The notes under the pieces: model-generated
Seen by the model: only the letters and a program-made list of their open reading frames with translations
Database searches by the model: none
Told to the model about the DNA's origin: nothing
Translations under genes and position numbers: made by a program
Origin: Chrysomallon squamiferum
Lineage: Eukaryota > Mollusca > Gastropoda > Neomphalida > Peltospiridae
Length of the DNA: 64,000 nt
NCBI GenBank assembly: GCA_012295275.1
Contig: CM022673.1
Location: 16,124,810-16,188,809 of the forward strand
Direction: 5' to 3'
Part shown: piece after piece, positions 23,242 to 37,480 of the stretch
How the letters are laid out: each line of letters opens with the position of its first letter
How positions within the stretch are numbered: the stretch's first letter is position 1

Positions 23242-26200
23242 CTATGGCATGTTGGGCATCATGCCCATGTATGGCTGTCCTGGGCTGCCCATCATGCCAC
23301 TCATAGGAGACATTTGCCTAGGTCTAGTCTGTGAGTACAACTGTTGCTGAAACTGCTGATATTGTGCACTGTAATTTTGTGGAGGACCACCTGACATCAT
23401 GTTTGGATTTCCTGGCATCCTCATAGAATTTGGATTATGTTGGCGAGGCATGCCTGGACCCTGCATGGGCATCCCAGGCATACCACCATGTCCCTGCATT
23501 TGCATTTGCATGTGATGACTCTGCATCATCCCACCTGCACCCCCACCCATGGATGGTCCACCATTGGGCATGAAACCCTGAGCACCAGCATGTCCATTAC
23601 CCATTCCCCCACGCATTTCCATTGGTGACATATTAGGCATAGAGCCACCAGGACCAAAATTCATTGCACCCATCCCTGGACCATTAGGGCCCATTCCACC
23701 CTGCATGGCAAGCATGGCTTCAGGAGGCATAGCATTGTTCATCGGGGAGAGATGATTTGGACCATCCATGGGACCCATGTTAGCCATAGCAGCCATTTTG
23801 TTCATCTGGCTCATTGAAGCCCCGGCACTTTCCATCTGCTGCAGCATGCTGGCCATTTGAGGAGGCATGCCATCTGGAGGACCCATCCCTGGAGGGAAGT
23901 CAGGAGTGTTTCCTCCATGCATCATCATTGACTGCTGCTGTTGCTGCATTGTCATCTGCTGGCCTGGAAATGGTGATTCTGCCATTCCAGACAACTTCAT
24001 GTTGGGACCAGAATTTGTTGGAAAGTACTGTAATGTTGATGTTGGATTTTTTCCTTCCAAGTTGGTCAGTGGTGATGCAAACCTCTGCATGTATTCCATT
24101 TCTACTGAACGCTTTGGTCCTGGCATATTGGCTTGAGAAGCTGGAGGGTTTGCTGGTAAGTACTGTATGGTGTTAGGTGCCTTTGGCTGGATCTGAACAC
24201 TGGCATTGCCCACTGAATTTGGTGAGAATCCTGGTGATGCCATTCGACCTCCAGCTGCTGCTCCTTGAGGCATCATGGGGCTTGGCTGACTTGTGATTCC
24301 TCCATGATTTGGGCTTGGGAATTGTGGAGATTTTCCAGGACCTATAGGAATACCTCCAGGTCCTGGACCCATGCCCTGAGATGTCATTGCAGCAGATCCA
24401 CCAGCAACTATTCCAGAAGGCCCAGGAGGCCCTCCAGGTCCCAAGGGGGATGGACCCATGTTTGCATGACCATTTGGTCCCATTCCTTGATTACTATGAT
24501 TCATTACACCAGATCCTGGACCAACAGGAGAGGGTCCCATCATCTGAGACTGTGACATTGAAACTGATGTTTGCTGCAACCCACCAGGTCCAGATGGTAT
24601 GCCAGGTCCATGAGGCAAGCCACCAGGACCTGCAGGATGTGCTGGACTTGGTCCTGAAGATGTCATGTGTGTATCACTGTTCATTTGCTGCACTTGCATT
24701 GATGGGTTGTATCCCTGGCTTCCAGGATTGTTTGTCTGAATGTTCAACTGCTGTATTGACATTGTGGCATTCACATATGTGTTATTAATACTAGGTGTTG
24801 ACTGAGAATGTGAAATGGAACTTCCAGGTATCTGCTGAGAGAGTGACGTTGAAGGATGTTGTTGCTGAATATGAGATTGAGACTGCTGTGGCTGCTGCAA
24901 CTGCTGCTGTGACTGTGGCTGAGAATGTTGTGGATTTGTATGTTGCTGTGATTGCTGTTGCTGCTGTTGAGGTTGTTGTTGCTGCTGCTGCTGCTGCTGT
25001 TGTTGTTGCTGAGATGGCTGGCTGCCACTCTGAGATGTAGAGTTATTATTGCCCATCTGATTCTGAATTTGAATACTGTGAAAAGGACCTCCTTGCATCA
25101 TGTTCTGTTGCATCTGGTTTGACAAATGTTCAACACCTTTGGCCAAGTTAGCCAGACTGGCTGATGTGATGTTAGACATGGAGGCTTTGGCTGTGGGTGT
25201 GGTTGGAGCACTCGATATGACACTGCTGGATGGGGGATCATAATGTGATAATCTCATATTGGCACCAGACATATGAGGACCTGACAGTGGGGAGGGACCT
25301 GGCATGGGACCAGGACTTGACAGGGGACCAACACTTGATGCCTGGCTAGAATTTGATAAAGGTTCTTTGTTTGAGTTTGGTCCATGCATTGGTGAATTAA
25401 CTTGATTGTGTTGAAAGTGGTTTAACTGTGAGTCACCAGCACTGTTTGTTTCTCTGTAGGCAGTATTTAACTGTTTTGTTATAGTCAATTCCTGACCTTC
25501 AAACTGATTTAAATAGTTTATCTGCTGTGGAGAAGGAGTCGGTTGTAAATTTTTATAAATTTCATCTAAATCGTCTCTTTTCCTTTTCTGAGCCTGTGCA
25601 TAACTGGGAGGTGGTTTACTGTTTAAAGCATTGTTTGAACACCCAATAGGTCCTGAATTAACACCAGGAATATCAGGCTGAAACTGTTCAGGATTTCCAA
25701 CTCGATGTAATGACACTTGTGGAGCTTTCATGTTAGTCATGGATGAAGGAGGTATCATACCTTGAGGACCGTTCTTTCCAGGCATATTAGGCATCATGCC
25801 AGGATCCATGCCACCTCCTTGAGGATGCATGGGTGAATTAAATCCTGGCACCATACCTGTGGGATCCATTGGAGAAAGAGGATGTCTTGGTCCCATTCCA
25901 GGACCAGGGAACATCAATGGATCATGCTCTGGACTGGGTCCATGCATTTGCGGTCCGTTAAGATTAGGAGAGGTAGATCCACCAAGTCTCATTCCTCCTT
26001 GCCGTTTTTGAGCAATTGACGTGAGATATGATGGTGGTGGTCCTTGAGCAGAATTTGGATCCATGTTTGGATTCATCTGCATCTGCCGCTGTCTCTGTTC
26101 ATTATAGAATTCCTCCTGCAGTCTCATCCACTCTCGCTGGGCAGGATTCACATTCTGCGGCTGAGGACCAAACTGGGGCATGCCCTGCTGTGACATCATG

Positions 26201-29089
26201 AATTGCTGCTGAGAGGATATCATTCCATGTGGAGATCCCATCATCGATTGTGACTGACCCATACTTTGTTCCATCATTCCTGGTGGTGACATCATCCCTT
26301 GATTAAACATGGGATGCATTCCATCAGGCATCATGGGACCACCAGGTCCAGGACCCCTTCCAGGACCACACTGCTGAGGACCCATATGCTGAGGTCCCAT
26401 AACACTTCCACCACGATGTTCCTCTGGAAGCAACATTTGTGAAATTTTGCGTATTTTAGCTAAATGCTCTTCTCTTCTCTGAAGCTGTATTGGAGTCAAG
26501 TTTTCATTAGGAACTTTGCTCCTTAACAAGTTCACATTCATGGGTCCACCTGGTCCAAAGTCATCAAAGTCTGGCATCATTTGCATGTTTGGTCCCATTG
26601 GATTGGGACCATGAGGAGACCAACCCATCATTCTGGGACTGCCTTGAGGAAAAGGTCCATGAGAGTTCATATTTGACATGTTCATGTTCATACCCTGCTC
26701 CTCCAGGTTGATATTCTGCTGCTGAACCCACTGGGCAATGCTGGATGCAGGATTAGGTCCAAAACCTCCCATTGGTGGCTGCCCTTTCATCATCTGAGGA
26801 TTGGGATTTCTCATCCCATAACACATCTGTCCTGATCGATTCATCTGGGATTTGTTGTATTTCTGTAACAAATGATTTGTACATCAGTTTCTTTTTAATT
26901 TTGCAACACTTAATTACAGATACATAAACTACTGCAACATTTTCGAAATACACAGTATTAACTAAATGATTTTGTTAACATTTTTAATATTGTCATTGCA
27001 AAATAACCAAACTGATTTTTTTCTTTTTTTCTTTGACAGAAGTTTTTCAAACAATACCATTAAAATAAAAGTATTTATCATGTGAAATCATTAAATACAT
27101 TAAAAAAAATATTAAGAAATATGACTATCTGCTGTTATATAAAATGTAAATACACACTTTGTACTGAATAAATACCTGTAGAAATTTCTTTGTGCTTGGC
27201 TGGTCCATGTGGTATCCCAACATGGACTTGTACTGGCCCTGCTGCACCATCTCAGCTGCCTTGTTGGCCAGTCCAGTCGAAAACACAAATATCTGACTCT
27301 GCTGCTGCATGAATGGCGGCTCCATTGACATGGACATCATCGACTGGTGGGGACCAGTCCCCAGTTTATTCATACCATCAGAGTTGGGCCCATTTTCTCC
27401 CTTCACTGCAATACGAAGTTCAAGAGGTACAATATTTTCAGATTTCAGTTTCATATAATGAATGGATACGACCGTTTTAAGCAAAGTACATTATTAACAT
27501 GAAACTTTGTAATGGCTGAATTACAATTTATTATCATTTATGTGACAAGGCAAAATCACAAAATATTAACATCAATATTGCTGGTTTATTCAACGTAACA
27601 ATAATACTACAACAATGACACTAGAAAACCAAATGCACGACATTACATTTCAATTGAATGACACTGTTTTCGCAGTTTTGAGACATTTCTTTCATAAGTA
27701 AATAATCTTATTCCTGCATCACAGCATACTTATTAACACATCATTAATCTAAATATAACACTGGGTACCACATACTACTTCTGTAAACATGAAATCTTGG
27801 TGGGCAAAAGTATATAATGTGAATGTTGTATGTTACACTATATGACACAGCAATGACATGCACATGATAAATGAATGACAAAACAGAAGCATGGCATTTT
27901 AATAACATACTTGTGGTATTTTAATGATATATGTATGTGATATGATTATCTTAATGGCATACATGTGATACATTAATAACATATATGCTGTCTCTACATG
28001 TGAAATACATGCAACACCTTTAAAGAACTATATGACATCTTACTGACAAACACAACACCTTAAACACATATATGTCATACATATGACATTATAATGACGT
28101 AAGCATGAAATCATAATGACATAAGCATAACACCTTGATGAATGACACAAGAATGACAGATTAATGACATACAGGAAACCATTATCACATAAGCATGGTA
28201 GCACAAGCACAACACCTGAATGATATATATATATGACACCATATAAACAGAACTGAATATTTATCACCTCAGTGAAAACAAATCTAGTTCAGGCTTACAT
28301 TTTTTATTTGGATGCCCCTTATGAGATTTCGTTGTTGTGGTAGTTGTAGTTGTGGTGGGACTCCCTTCAGCCTTCACCTTAGAGGCATCTGTAGAAGATG
28401 AATATAAATATAAATTCTTCTCATCTTACCTTTTCCAAACCACCTCTGATGTGCCAGAATAGTTTTTTTTTATTTGGACAAAATCTCTATAAACTATTTA
28501 CTTGTTTATTATTAATTATTTTCTAAGAAAGAGAAGTTTATTTTAACTAATTGTTTACTGAATTCCAAGAACAATTAAAATGAGTCTCAGATATAAAAGA
28601 AAAAAACCTGCAAAAAATAAAGAAGAAAAATGCCTCAAGTATAAAGTGAATTAAGAAGAACACGCCATTGTAAATACTATTTGAAAAATAGTTTTTTAAA
28701 TTCAGACGAAACTCTGTTCACAAAAAAAAAAAAAAAAAAAAAAGAAGAAAGATTTCTTCTGCACATGAAGAAAACATTTTAAGTAAGCTGTTGCAAAACC
28801 TACCGGTTTCTCCATTTGTCATCTTGTTGGAGTTTGGAGCCGACTCAATGGTTTTCTGCTCGGGTTCAGACTTTATTTCTTCCTTCATGTCAGGTACAGT
28901 TTCAGCCTTGACATTGGTCTCATTCACATCACGGTTTCCTCTGTCCGAGTCCTTTAACATCTCCGTCAGGTCAGCCGGGTCTGCAGGCCCCAGCAGGCCG
29001 CTGTCCAGCGCGGTCGGCCCACTTGCCGCGTCCAGCACGCTGTCGCCAAGTGCTGGCACAGCAGTGTCCAGGCGTTTTTTCTCCTGTTC
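23242..29089 (-). CDS. BCL9: BCL9/Legless Wnt transcriptional co-activator (four coding exons)
   Basis: Nuclear adaptor linking beta-catenin to Pygopus in Wnt-dependent transcription. Exons: 29089-28804, 28388-28299, 27405-27176, 26862-23242 (stop TAG at 23244-23242); phases join into 1408 codons plus stop. HD1, which binds the Pygopus PHD finger, is at 27.2-27.3 kb with IFVFSTGLANKAAEMV, against VYVFST.MANKAAEAV in vertebrates. HD2, the beta-catenin helix, is NLTPIQLQRREEHLAKIRKI followed by SQMLLPEE, around 26.42-26.51 kb. Downstream come REWMRLQEEFYNEQ, a KRKR basic stretch near 25.58 kb (possible NLS), a polyglutamine region at 24.9-25.02 kb, and QYLP and QYFP motifs near the C-terminus. 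The rest is Met/Gly/Pro/Asn/Gln-rich and mostly disordered, as in the family. With the candidate upstream exon at 51868-51916 the protein would be about 1420 aa, close to human BCL9. Confidence 0.95.
27780..28260. repeat. Degenerate ~20-25 bp tandem repeat in a BCL9 intron
   Basis: Repeated variants of TAATGACATAAGCATGACAC fill much of the intron between the 90-nt exon and the HD1 exon. Copies are strongly diverged. Confidence 0.6.
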
Positions 29090-29121
29090 CTAAAACCACA
29101 ACAACAACAATAACAACAACA

Positions 29122-29133
29122 TTAATAATAGTA

Positions 29134-29187
<54 letters not shown>

Positions 29188-29255
29188 GTAGTAGTAATAA
29201 TAATAGTAATAATAGTAATAATAATAATAATAATAATAATTGATGATGATAATGA
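29122..29255. repeat. (AAT)n with AGT interruptions
   Basis: A long trinucleotide array just upstream of the acceptor of the BCL9 exon 29089-28804. On the transcript strand this is an ATT array ending about 30 nt before the splice site. Confidence 0.9.
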
Positions 29256-29995
29256 TCATGTTAAATTAATAATACTAACAATAACACTATTACAGTAATA
29301 TAATAATAATGATAATAATTATGATGATGCTGACAATGATGATAATATTATCAGAAAAATCATTCAAGAACAAGATAAATGGATTTAAAAGCAGCATTTT
29401 GTTAGATGCAAATTATTATTTAAAGAAAATGTTTTTATTTTTTGCCATGAAATACTAAGCAGCAACAATATATTTAGGACATATATTCAATCATAATACA
29501 TCACACGTATGTTATATGTATTTTCTACTTCATATAAAAGATGATCAAGCACATTAACATTTGCAAAAGTACACACATATATACATAGACTTAAAATATA
29601 AGGTATTTTCACAGGGTGTATGTGTGTAAATTGTCTTGTTTTATTTTCATAATCTAGAAAATTAAGAGATGTCATCCTAATGGGAACTAATCCACTGTTA
29701 AGATGCATATAAAAACAGGCATGTACAAATTCTGATACTAACATACAAATAGTGACATACAGAAATATTTCAAATACAACCCCCCAACAATTTTTTTTTA
29801 GTTATGGTACAATGATATAGGCATGCATGCACAAAAGAGAAAGAGAAAAAGAAAAAGAAAAACAGAAGAAAAAAAAAAGAGACAGAGAGAGGGGAGAAGA
29901 AAGATACTATAAACCTACATATTTCAAGTATTGAAGTTAAGATTCTCACCTCCAATGTGAATTAAACCAGTGGTAAGACAAATCAGTGAAAAAAT

Positions 29996-30123
29996 TCAAG
30001 CAGCTTGTGCTGCCTGTGATAATAAATCAACTGTGTTAAAATCTCTGTCTCTCGTCACACAGATCTTCTCCAAGGTGATCTGTTCATTTTCCTCAGTGAT
30101 ATTCTCTTTGAACAAACATATAT
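29996..30123 (-). other. Unassigned exon-like open stretch, 41 codons then stop
   Basis: It is preceded by a good acceptor (ATATTTTTCAG) and is open in phase 1, reading ICLFKENITEENEQITLEKI then a charged stretch to LLSQAAQAA and TGA at 29996. Composition looks coding and the DNA is not a simple repeat. It lies upstream of the BCL9 exons on the same strand and would stop the frame if spliced in, so it would be a UTR exon, the end of another gene or a decayed element. Open frames of this length arise by chance here, so the call is weak. Confidence 0.25.
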
Positions 30124-31141
30124 CTGAAAAATATTGACAATAACATCAGTGAAATGTCATAATAACTGTAACAACATCTAACAACAATACCAGTAACTTG
30201 TAATACAGCAACAGTAATAATAAAAAATTGTGTAAGACAATAATAACAACAAAATGTTACAACAATACAACAACACAGCACTCTATATTTCATGGCACAG
30301 CACACACAAAAAATATTACTGCAATATGTAACAGCAGTAGATACAAATATGTTTACATCATAGATATTCAGTGGAAACCAATTTGTGTAAAAAAGTAAAC
30401 TGTAAAAACATTTTATGAAACAAATCTCTCCTTGAACTGTTGATTTAAAATTTACTTAAGTTATCTTGTATCATGATACTCATCAGAACAAACTTCAGTT
30501 TTACTAAAGCTTAATTAACCAGGTCCAGAACAATATTTTTAATTCGTTTTGTAATGACGAATTTTGTTTTTGCAATAAATCTTTTTTTAAAATGCAGAAA
30601 AACAAGAAGGTAAATTTGTAACAAATACAGAAATAGCTATCGTGAATCAGCCAAAGTCAAATGTCAAGGGAAAGACATAATGTATCTTCAGTGATTATGT
30701 GTTTGTCAGTTTTCTCTTCACATTTGGAAAATATTTAACATGTTTTTTATGTTAGTATGCTTCAGTATTATCTGCATTATATATATATATATATATATAA
30801 TGACTAGGTTCTGTAAAATGTATAAAACATTTTTTGTCACAACAGCTGTGTTTTTCATCTGTTTTGTATTTTTTCAAAAAGAAAGAAAAAGAAAACAAAA
30901 TCTTACACAACACACACACGCACACACACTCAACATAAACCCACCTAAAACCCACTCATACAAATATACAAATTAAGATACTAACATTTTCACATTCATT
31001 CTCTCTCTCAAACATACACACACTACACATCAGTACGTTAAGCATCAAGCATATTCATTAATACAACACATTCACAAAGTTTGTATGTGATTCAGCTACA
31101 TTTAAAAATTTTCAAAACTGTATCAATAATCTTCAACATCT

Positions 31142-31144
<3 letters not shown>

Positions 31145-31176
<32 letters not shown>
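31145..31176. repeat. Poly(T) run, 32 nt
   Basis: A homopolymer in the long BCL9 intron. Positions 30130-35080 otherwise contain AT-rich intronic DNA with a TG array at 33783-33835 and no gene that I can support. Confidence 0.9.
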
Positions 31177-33777
31177 CCAGTTTTCTTTTTACATTTCTTT
31201 GCAGCAGGCAAGGATACAATTAATTAAAGCAGCTGAAATGCTGCTGATGGCTTGTGACATTTAGAGATGATTTTGCTGGAGAGTCAATGTTGCCATTAAC
31301 GAGTATAGAGATATTTCAATTTCTGTGCTCAACAATGGAAGGGAAAAGAAAATATAAGAGAGCCAGAGCAAGATAATATCAGTGACATACAATTTCCTGT
31401 TCTATCATTTTTTTGTTTTTTTTGTTCTGATTTTCTGGAAAATGTTTAACTGATGATGATGATTATAATGATGATGACAATGATGATAGTGATAAAAACA
31501 ACAATGCCAAATCTATTGACAACAGAAACAACCATTTAATATTAACAATAACAATATATTATAATAAATAAAATAAAAACTGTAATATCAGTATCAATAA
31601 ATTATAAAAATAAAAACCATAACAATAACAGTAAATAAAATAACAGTAATACCAGTAATAATGATAATGATATCATCATGTTAATAACTATAATTGCTAA
31701 GCCTTGCTGACCACTGTAAGGAAATCAATACACCAGTGATTATCTAGAATTTATTTACTCTCCACCAAGGCAGGAAGAAGAACAGTTAAACACACTTTGT
31801 CCACTCACACAACACATCAAGGAGTCATGAAGGAGCAGTGAAGGAGCCAACAGGAGACAAGTGTTTCATTACTCCCTTAGATAAGAGTGTGTGTGAACAT
31901 TTAGAAGTGTTTTTTAAGTCATTTGGTTATCGTCTTTTTGACAGTGGATGATTGATGGGTAGTTTGGTGATTTCTTCTTATCAAATCATACACAACTGAT
32001 TGCTAAGTCAGTGAAAGTTGTTATATTAACATTATTACATGGCTGGATAAACTTGTACTGCAGTTTTCTATTAGCTGTAATGCATACAGTGATGTTAGTA
32101 AATATGTACTGTGGTTTTATATTAATATTCATAAAGTGCTGTTTTCTGAGTGTGTTTATGAGTATCTGTGTGTGTATTTGTGTATCTGTGTTTATCTCTC
32201 TCTCTCTCTCTCTCTTTAAATTAAGAATGACTTATTTAATAATGATGGGCAAGGTAAATGTTACTTTCTCTCATGAGTAATACACAAAATAATAGATAAA
32301 TATGTTGTAACATAAACGATAAACAAATTGGTGTTCAGAATTCTTAACTGCATCAATATTTATTACTGCTTGTGTAAACTATCATGATTATTTAAGATTA
32401 ATTGTTAAGATTAAATCAAAGATATCATATATCATGAATGAACCATGTAACTGAAGCACTTTACAACACTATTTAACGTTGCTATCAGTGAGAAGTGATT
32501 TGATAATCTTGCCTCCACCAACACATTCCATTAGACCATAACAGACTGAGTACTTACTGGTTAAAACATTCTTTAATGTTTTAATTCTAACAAGGAAAAT
32601 AATAAGAACAGTAGTATACAAGTTTTTGAAAATGTGATAAATGATTTATTACTTTTAAATTTGATTTTATGAATAGATTCTTATGAAAGTCATTTCAGTA
32701 ATGAAAGTGTATGTGTGTTTGTTAGGTATTAAATGATATTTCTATTTTTAAATGAAAGTTTCACAGAAAAAATTTGTAGCATCTCTCTTAAAATTTATTA
32801 TTATTATTTTGATATTTTCATTATTATTATACTTTTTTTTTAGTAAAAGATGTTACACATTTAAAATTTAACCATCTTAATAATCTAACTTCTTTTGACA
32901 AATCTGTGAATGTTATAATAAAATGATATAAATGATGTGATTGTCAACAATCTTGCCTGTACAATCAATAAACAAAACAAAACATGACAACGTAAATAAA
33001 TAAAAACAAATTAAATAAGCTATACTATGTTCATCCTTTTTGATTTTTAAGATTTGTTTGGACAAGTTTAATGTGTTTTTTTTTTAAAATTCTTTCTGGT
33101 TTCCTATTTCTCTCTCTCTCTTTTACCTGGTACACACAAAGACCACCAAACATTAAAACCATTATATAATCAACAGGAAATTTAAGTGAGATATATCAAA
33201 CAGATTAACCTTTCTGTTCATTAAACAACCCTTTATCAGTAATCCAATATTTAAAAATTTAATAATAAAATATTTTAAACAACACACACACACCATTCTG
33301 ATATCAGAATTTCTTTCTACTCTTTCGTTAAAGTTTCGCCATATTTTTCTCTTCTCCTAGGTTTTGTTCATGGTATGTGCAAATGCAGATAATAAAATAT
33401 ATACTTACATTCAAGTGCTTTCCGTGTTAATTTAACAATACTTGGTAATAAACAGCACAGGAGCCAGGCAGCTAGCTATGTGTTTGATAATTATATATGT
33501 AACAGATGTCAAGAGTATAAATGTCTCTAATGATATTAGATTGCTGATCACAGAAACAAAATGGGGAACTGACAGTGCCAGGAAACTCATGAATCTGTGC
33601 ATGTGTATCTCAATTAGTACCTTTTAAATGTAGGGTGTGTGTGTGCATGTGTGTGCACACATGTGCATGCATGAATGCTCACACCTTTGAATATATGCAT
33701 GTATGTGTGTTTATGTGTGTGAATGTCCATGCACATATACATATCAATGAATCCTTGTGCATGTGTTCCTGGGTGTA

Positions 33778-33836
<59 letters not shown>

Positions 33837-35089
33837 TGTCTGTTTATGGATATGCTTGTTTTTTTTTTGACCATGCATATGAGAATGAGTCTGTATGTTT
33901 GTCTTGTGTTGTGTGCTTCTGTATGCATGTGTACATGTGTGTGGGTATGCATACACAAATCTTTGAAAGGTCACAAATATGGGTGCTGCTGAAAACCTTA
34001 AATTATTAATAAGAAGTAGAAGCTAGGAACAGCAATATTATTCTATATTAACTGCTTATTGCTGATAAAGCTTTTCATTTAATTTAATCTTTTGTACTGA
34101 TTGTTGATTTTAGGCCTGGTGATTTGCATGACCAATTTAACCTATTATTGTCACAACTTTGTTTTCCAGTCCAACTACTGATTCTCATCTGGTTTATATA
34201 TGTGCTATATATTTTGCTGTCTATGGGATGGTGTATGTAAATTAACCCTATATGCTAAATAATAAAAATATGTAGATTTCCTCTCATATACTTTCATTAT
34301 GGATTAAATACATTACTACCATTTACCATTTAAAATTTCACCTAAGATAAAATGTCCATTAATTTATTACCTGTGAAAGAGAAAAAAACCCAAAACAAAC
34401 AAAGATTACATACAAATTGAAAATACAGGCCACTGGAAACAGATGTAGTGAGGCTTAATTCCAGTATTTATTAAATTATTATCTTCAGATAAAAAATAAA
34501 GTAAAAATAAAAACTAAACATTCAGTTAATAAAGGGGAAAGATTAAAAAAATATACAGATTCTAAAAAAAGAAAAAAAAAAAGTAATAATAATAATAAAA
34601 ATAATAAAATATAAAAGTGATTTATCATTTCAAACTAGCTTGTGATATAAATAAAAAATTTATGTTGCAGCATCTGCAGGTTGTTGTTTCAAACTAGAAA
34701 CAAATAAAAAATTTTTTTAAACATTTAACACATTTTTAAAAAAAGTTGTTTTCTGAAATTAATCAATATTATCTGCATACAAAATGAATTTTAAAAAATA
34801 GTTCACATACAAATTTAAAATTTCAGGTACTGATGCACTAATTAAAACTGCAATTATTGTGCACTTGGTATTTGTAATACTTGGCTTTGAAAAATACAGC
34901 TTTTAATAATTAATGTAATGAAGCATATTGAGTTCAAATCTTCTAGCTGCTGAACTGACTGGGTGGGTATGGGATGGGAATGGGAGGGAAAAATTAAGTC
35001 TCACTACAAATAAATTACATCTTAAAAGAGCATCCCCTTCATGAAAAATGCTATCTATTACAGAACTAATGTTATTCAACAGTTATGTA

Positions 35090-35225
35090 TTATGTAACAA
35101 TAAAATTAATACTGCTGTTTAAAAATGCAGTGGGTGGATACATGTTACTGTACTTTCTTCGGAGAACTGCTTTAGCAAGCTTGTCACTGAACAGATTCAG
35201 AAGATTCTGCTCAGCTGGAAATCCA
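35090..35225 (-). other. Unassigned exon-like open stretch, 45 aa
   Basis: Read after a TTTAG acceptor in phase 2, the frame gives GFPAEQNLLNLFSDKLAKAV, then LRRKYSNM and runs to TAA at 35090. There is no convincing donor, so it would be a terminal exon. It sits alone in the long BCL9 intron. It could be a decayed transposon or chance; the opposite strand is open as well. Confidence 0.2.
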
Positions 35226-35599
35226 CTAAATAACCTAAATTAAGATAACTTGATAAACTTACTTTATTCTCATAATATTTAATAAATATGCTTTAGATGT
35301 ATGCATAATTTCAGTACAAATGTTTGTTGAATTGTATGAAATTTGTTTTTAAAAAAATGTCTTTAGGTCATGATTTAAGCTCAGTCTGGATGTTTAACAT
35401 AAATTAACTGAAATATTAGAATATGACTGGTTTTATTTACTTCACTACTGCTCCATGTTGTTTACAGATTTAATAACAGTTTTGATCAATAAATGACTGT
35501 ATGCTGGTTTAATGACAATTCAATATCTTGTTACGTGTACATGTGGCAGTAAAAATAAATAGCCTGAATACATTATAAATACTTCAGCGTTATTGATTT

Positions 35600-37480
35600 A
35601 ATACATTATTACAAAATATTTACTACTAATAAAGATTCACAGCAAAATATTAGATTGATTTCTTAATAACTCACAACCAATCTTTTCTAACAATAGAATA
35701 AGTGATATACTTTTTAACATTCTCTGCCTAATCTTTACTAATAATAACCTTTGACAACAAAACAACTGATTGATTTCTTAATAACTTACAACTAATCTTT
35801 ACTAACAATAAAGTACAACAGTAGAATAACTGATGTATTTCTTAATACTTTGTCTAATATTTACTCTAATAAAGTAATTGACTGTTTTCTTAATAAATGA
35901 ACAACATTTATTAATAATTATGTAAGACAACAATATAAATGATTTCTGATTACTTCATACTTCATACCTCATGACCAATATTTATTACGAATTAAATTAG
36001 ACAATAAAATACAAGTTAATTTTTTCATCAGCAATTTTTATACACAGAAATGTAAATAACTATCTCTGGTCAGAAACCTACTGCATTAAATGTTTTTTTT
36101 TTTTTTAAATATTATTATTATTATTATCATCGTAATTATGTGAACAGACTTTTACCTTTTTATTTTACCAAAGCCAGGAAAATGTATTTGGTACATCAAC
36201 AAGAGAACACTTGCTGGATTGAGAAAAAAATACTGTCAAAAGAACTGAAGTAAATAAAAATACAAGTCATTCAAAGTCCAGTAACAATGAAACTTATTCT
36301 AATATAAACTTATAAAATCTGAATTAACAAATATATAATATTAAAAAAACAACAAAAAAACCAATGATATGGATACTTCTGTGAGCTCATGTTTTCATGA
36401 TAAAAATGAAGAGACAGGAAATTAGTGTTTGTGTTTCTAGTGCTAAGTAATTCATATTAGTTTAGTTTTTATAATGTAATTATCCTAAAACAATAGGTAA
36501 GTTCCTATTACCAAACATCATCACATGTCAGATCCCAGAGTACATCATATATTCAATAATTAATTACTGATTGAATTGTCATTCATTTAATAAACAATTA
36601 AATACACAATTAAACATACATGAAAGATATGTACAGGTTTCTTATTTAGATAATCATTTGTTGATAAAACACATCTAATATCCAGTTCCACTATGAATTT
36701 AAAATGATTCTGTAATTCTATTCTATGCAAATATACTAAAGTAACATAAAATAATTATATGAAACAGTTCTGTGTGTGTGTATGTGTGTATGTACATTAT
36801 ATATATATATAAACATAAATACAAACATATTAAGTAGGTAGTCAGATACATAGAGATATTAACAGATTTGTAAATGAATTAAAATTTTGAAAAATAGTAA
36901 CTTCTAGAAACATATATCAAGAATTAACAGAAAATGGGTGATTTCACATACAGAAAAATTAACATGAAATAATGGCCTATGTCTGATTTCGTCCTCTGTA
37001 ATAAAGACTTCAATTTGTTGAGTAATGTATTTTTCATTCTGCTTGGAGGTTGTGCAGTTTTCTATTATCAAGACTGGAAATGGTCATGTTGACACCATTC
37101 TCTCTAAGTGTGAGTTGAAAATCAATATACTAGGGTAGAAAATAACCGAAAGATTGGATTTTTTAATTTTTCTTTTGTAATTCAGATTTTTGAAATCACT
37201 AATGCATACCAGATACTTTGTAAGTTATCAGGGTTGTGTTTTTTGAGTATAGAAAAAGAGGAAAAGGAGAAAAAGGAAAGAGAAAGAGACAGAAAGAAAA
37301 AGCAAAAGAGAGAGAGAGAAAGAGGGAAGTTAAGATGGAAGATAAAAGACGTTTTTGCACCAGAAGGAAAGAAAAAAGAAAGCAAAGCAAGGAAGTTTTA
37401 AATACAAAGCATTTTAGTGCACAATACCAAAATATACAGACAAAAATAATTTAAAAAAAATTAATTAAAACTTAAATAGA
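35600..37480. other. AT-rich intron with degenerate repeats and a purine tract
   Basis: About 35560-36030 contains loose ~70-bp repeats with TTTCTTAATAACT-like cores. A purine-only-like GAAA/GA tract lies at about 37253-37330. No gene is supported. Confidence 0.4.

Noticed and set aside
23814-24788. Plus-strand frames of 60-135 codons opposite the large BCL9 exon
   Set aside because: Shadows of the GC-richer BCL9 coding strand; the minus frame carries all recognisable domains.
33614-34009. Frames across the TG array on both strands
   Set aside because: Cys-Val and His-Thr strings produced by a TG/CA microsatellite.
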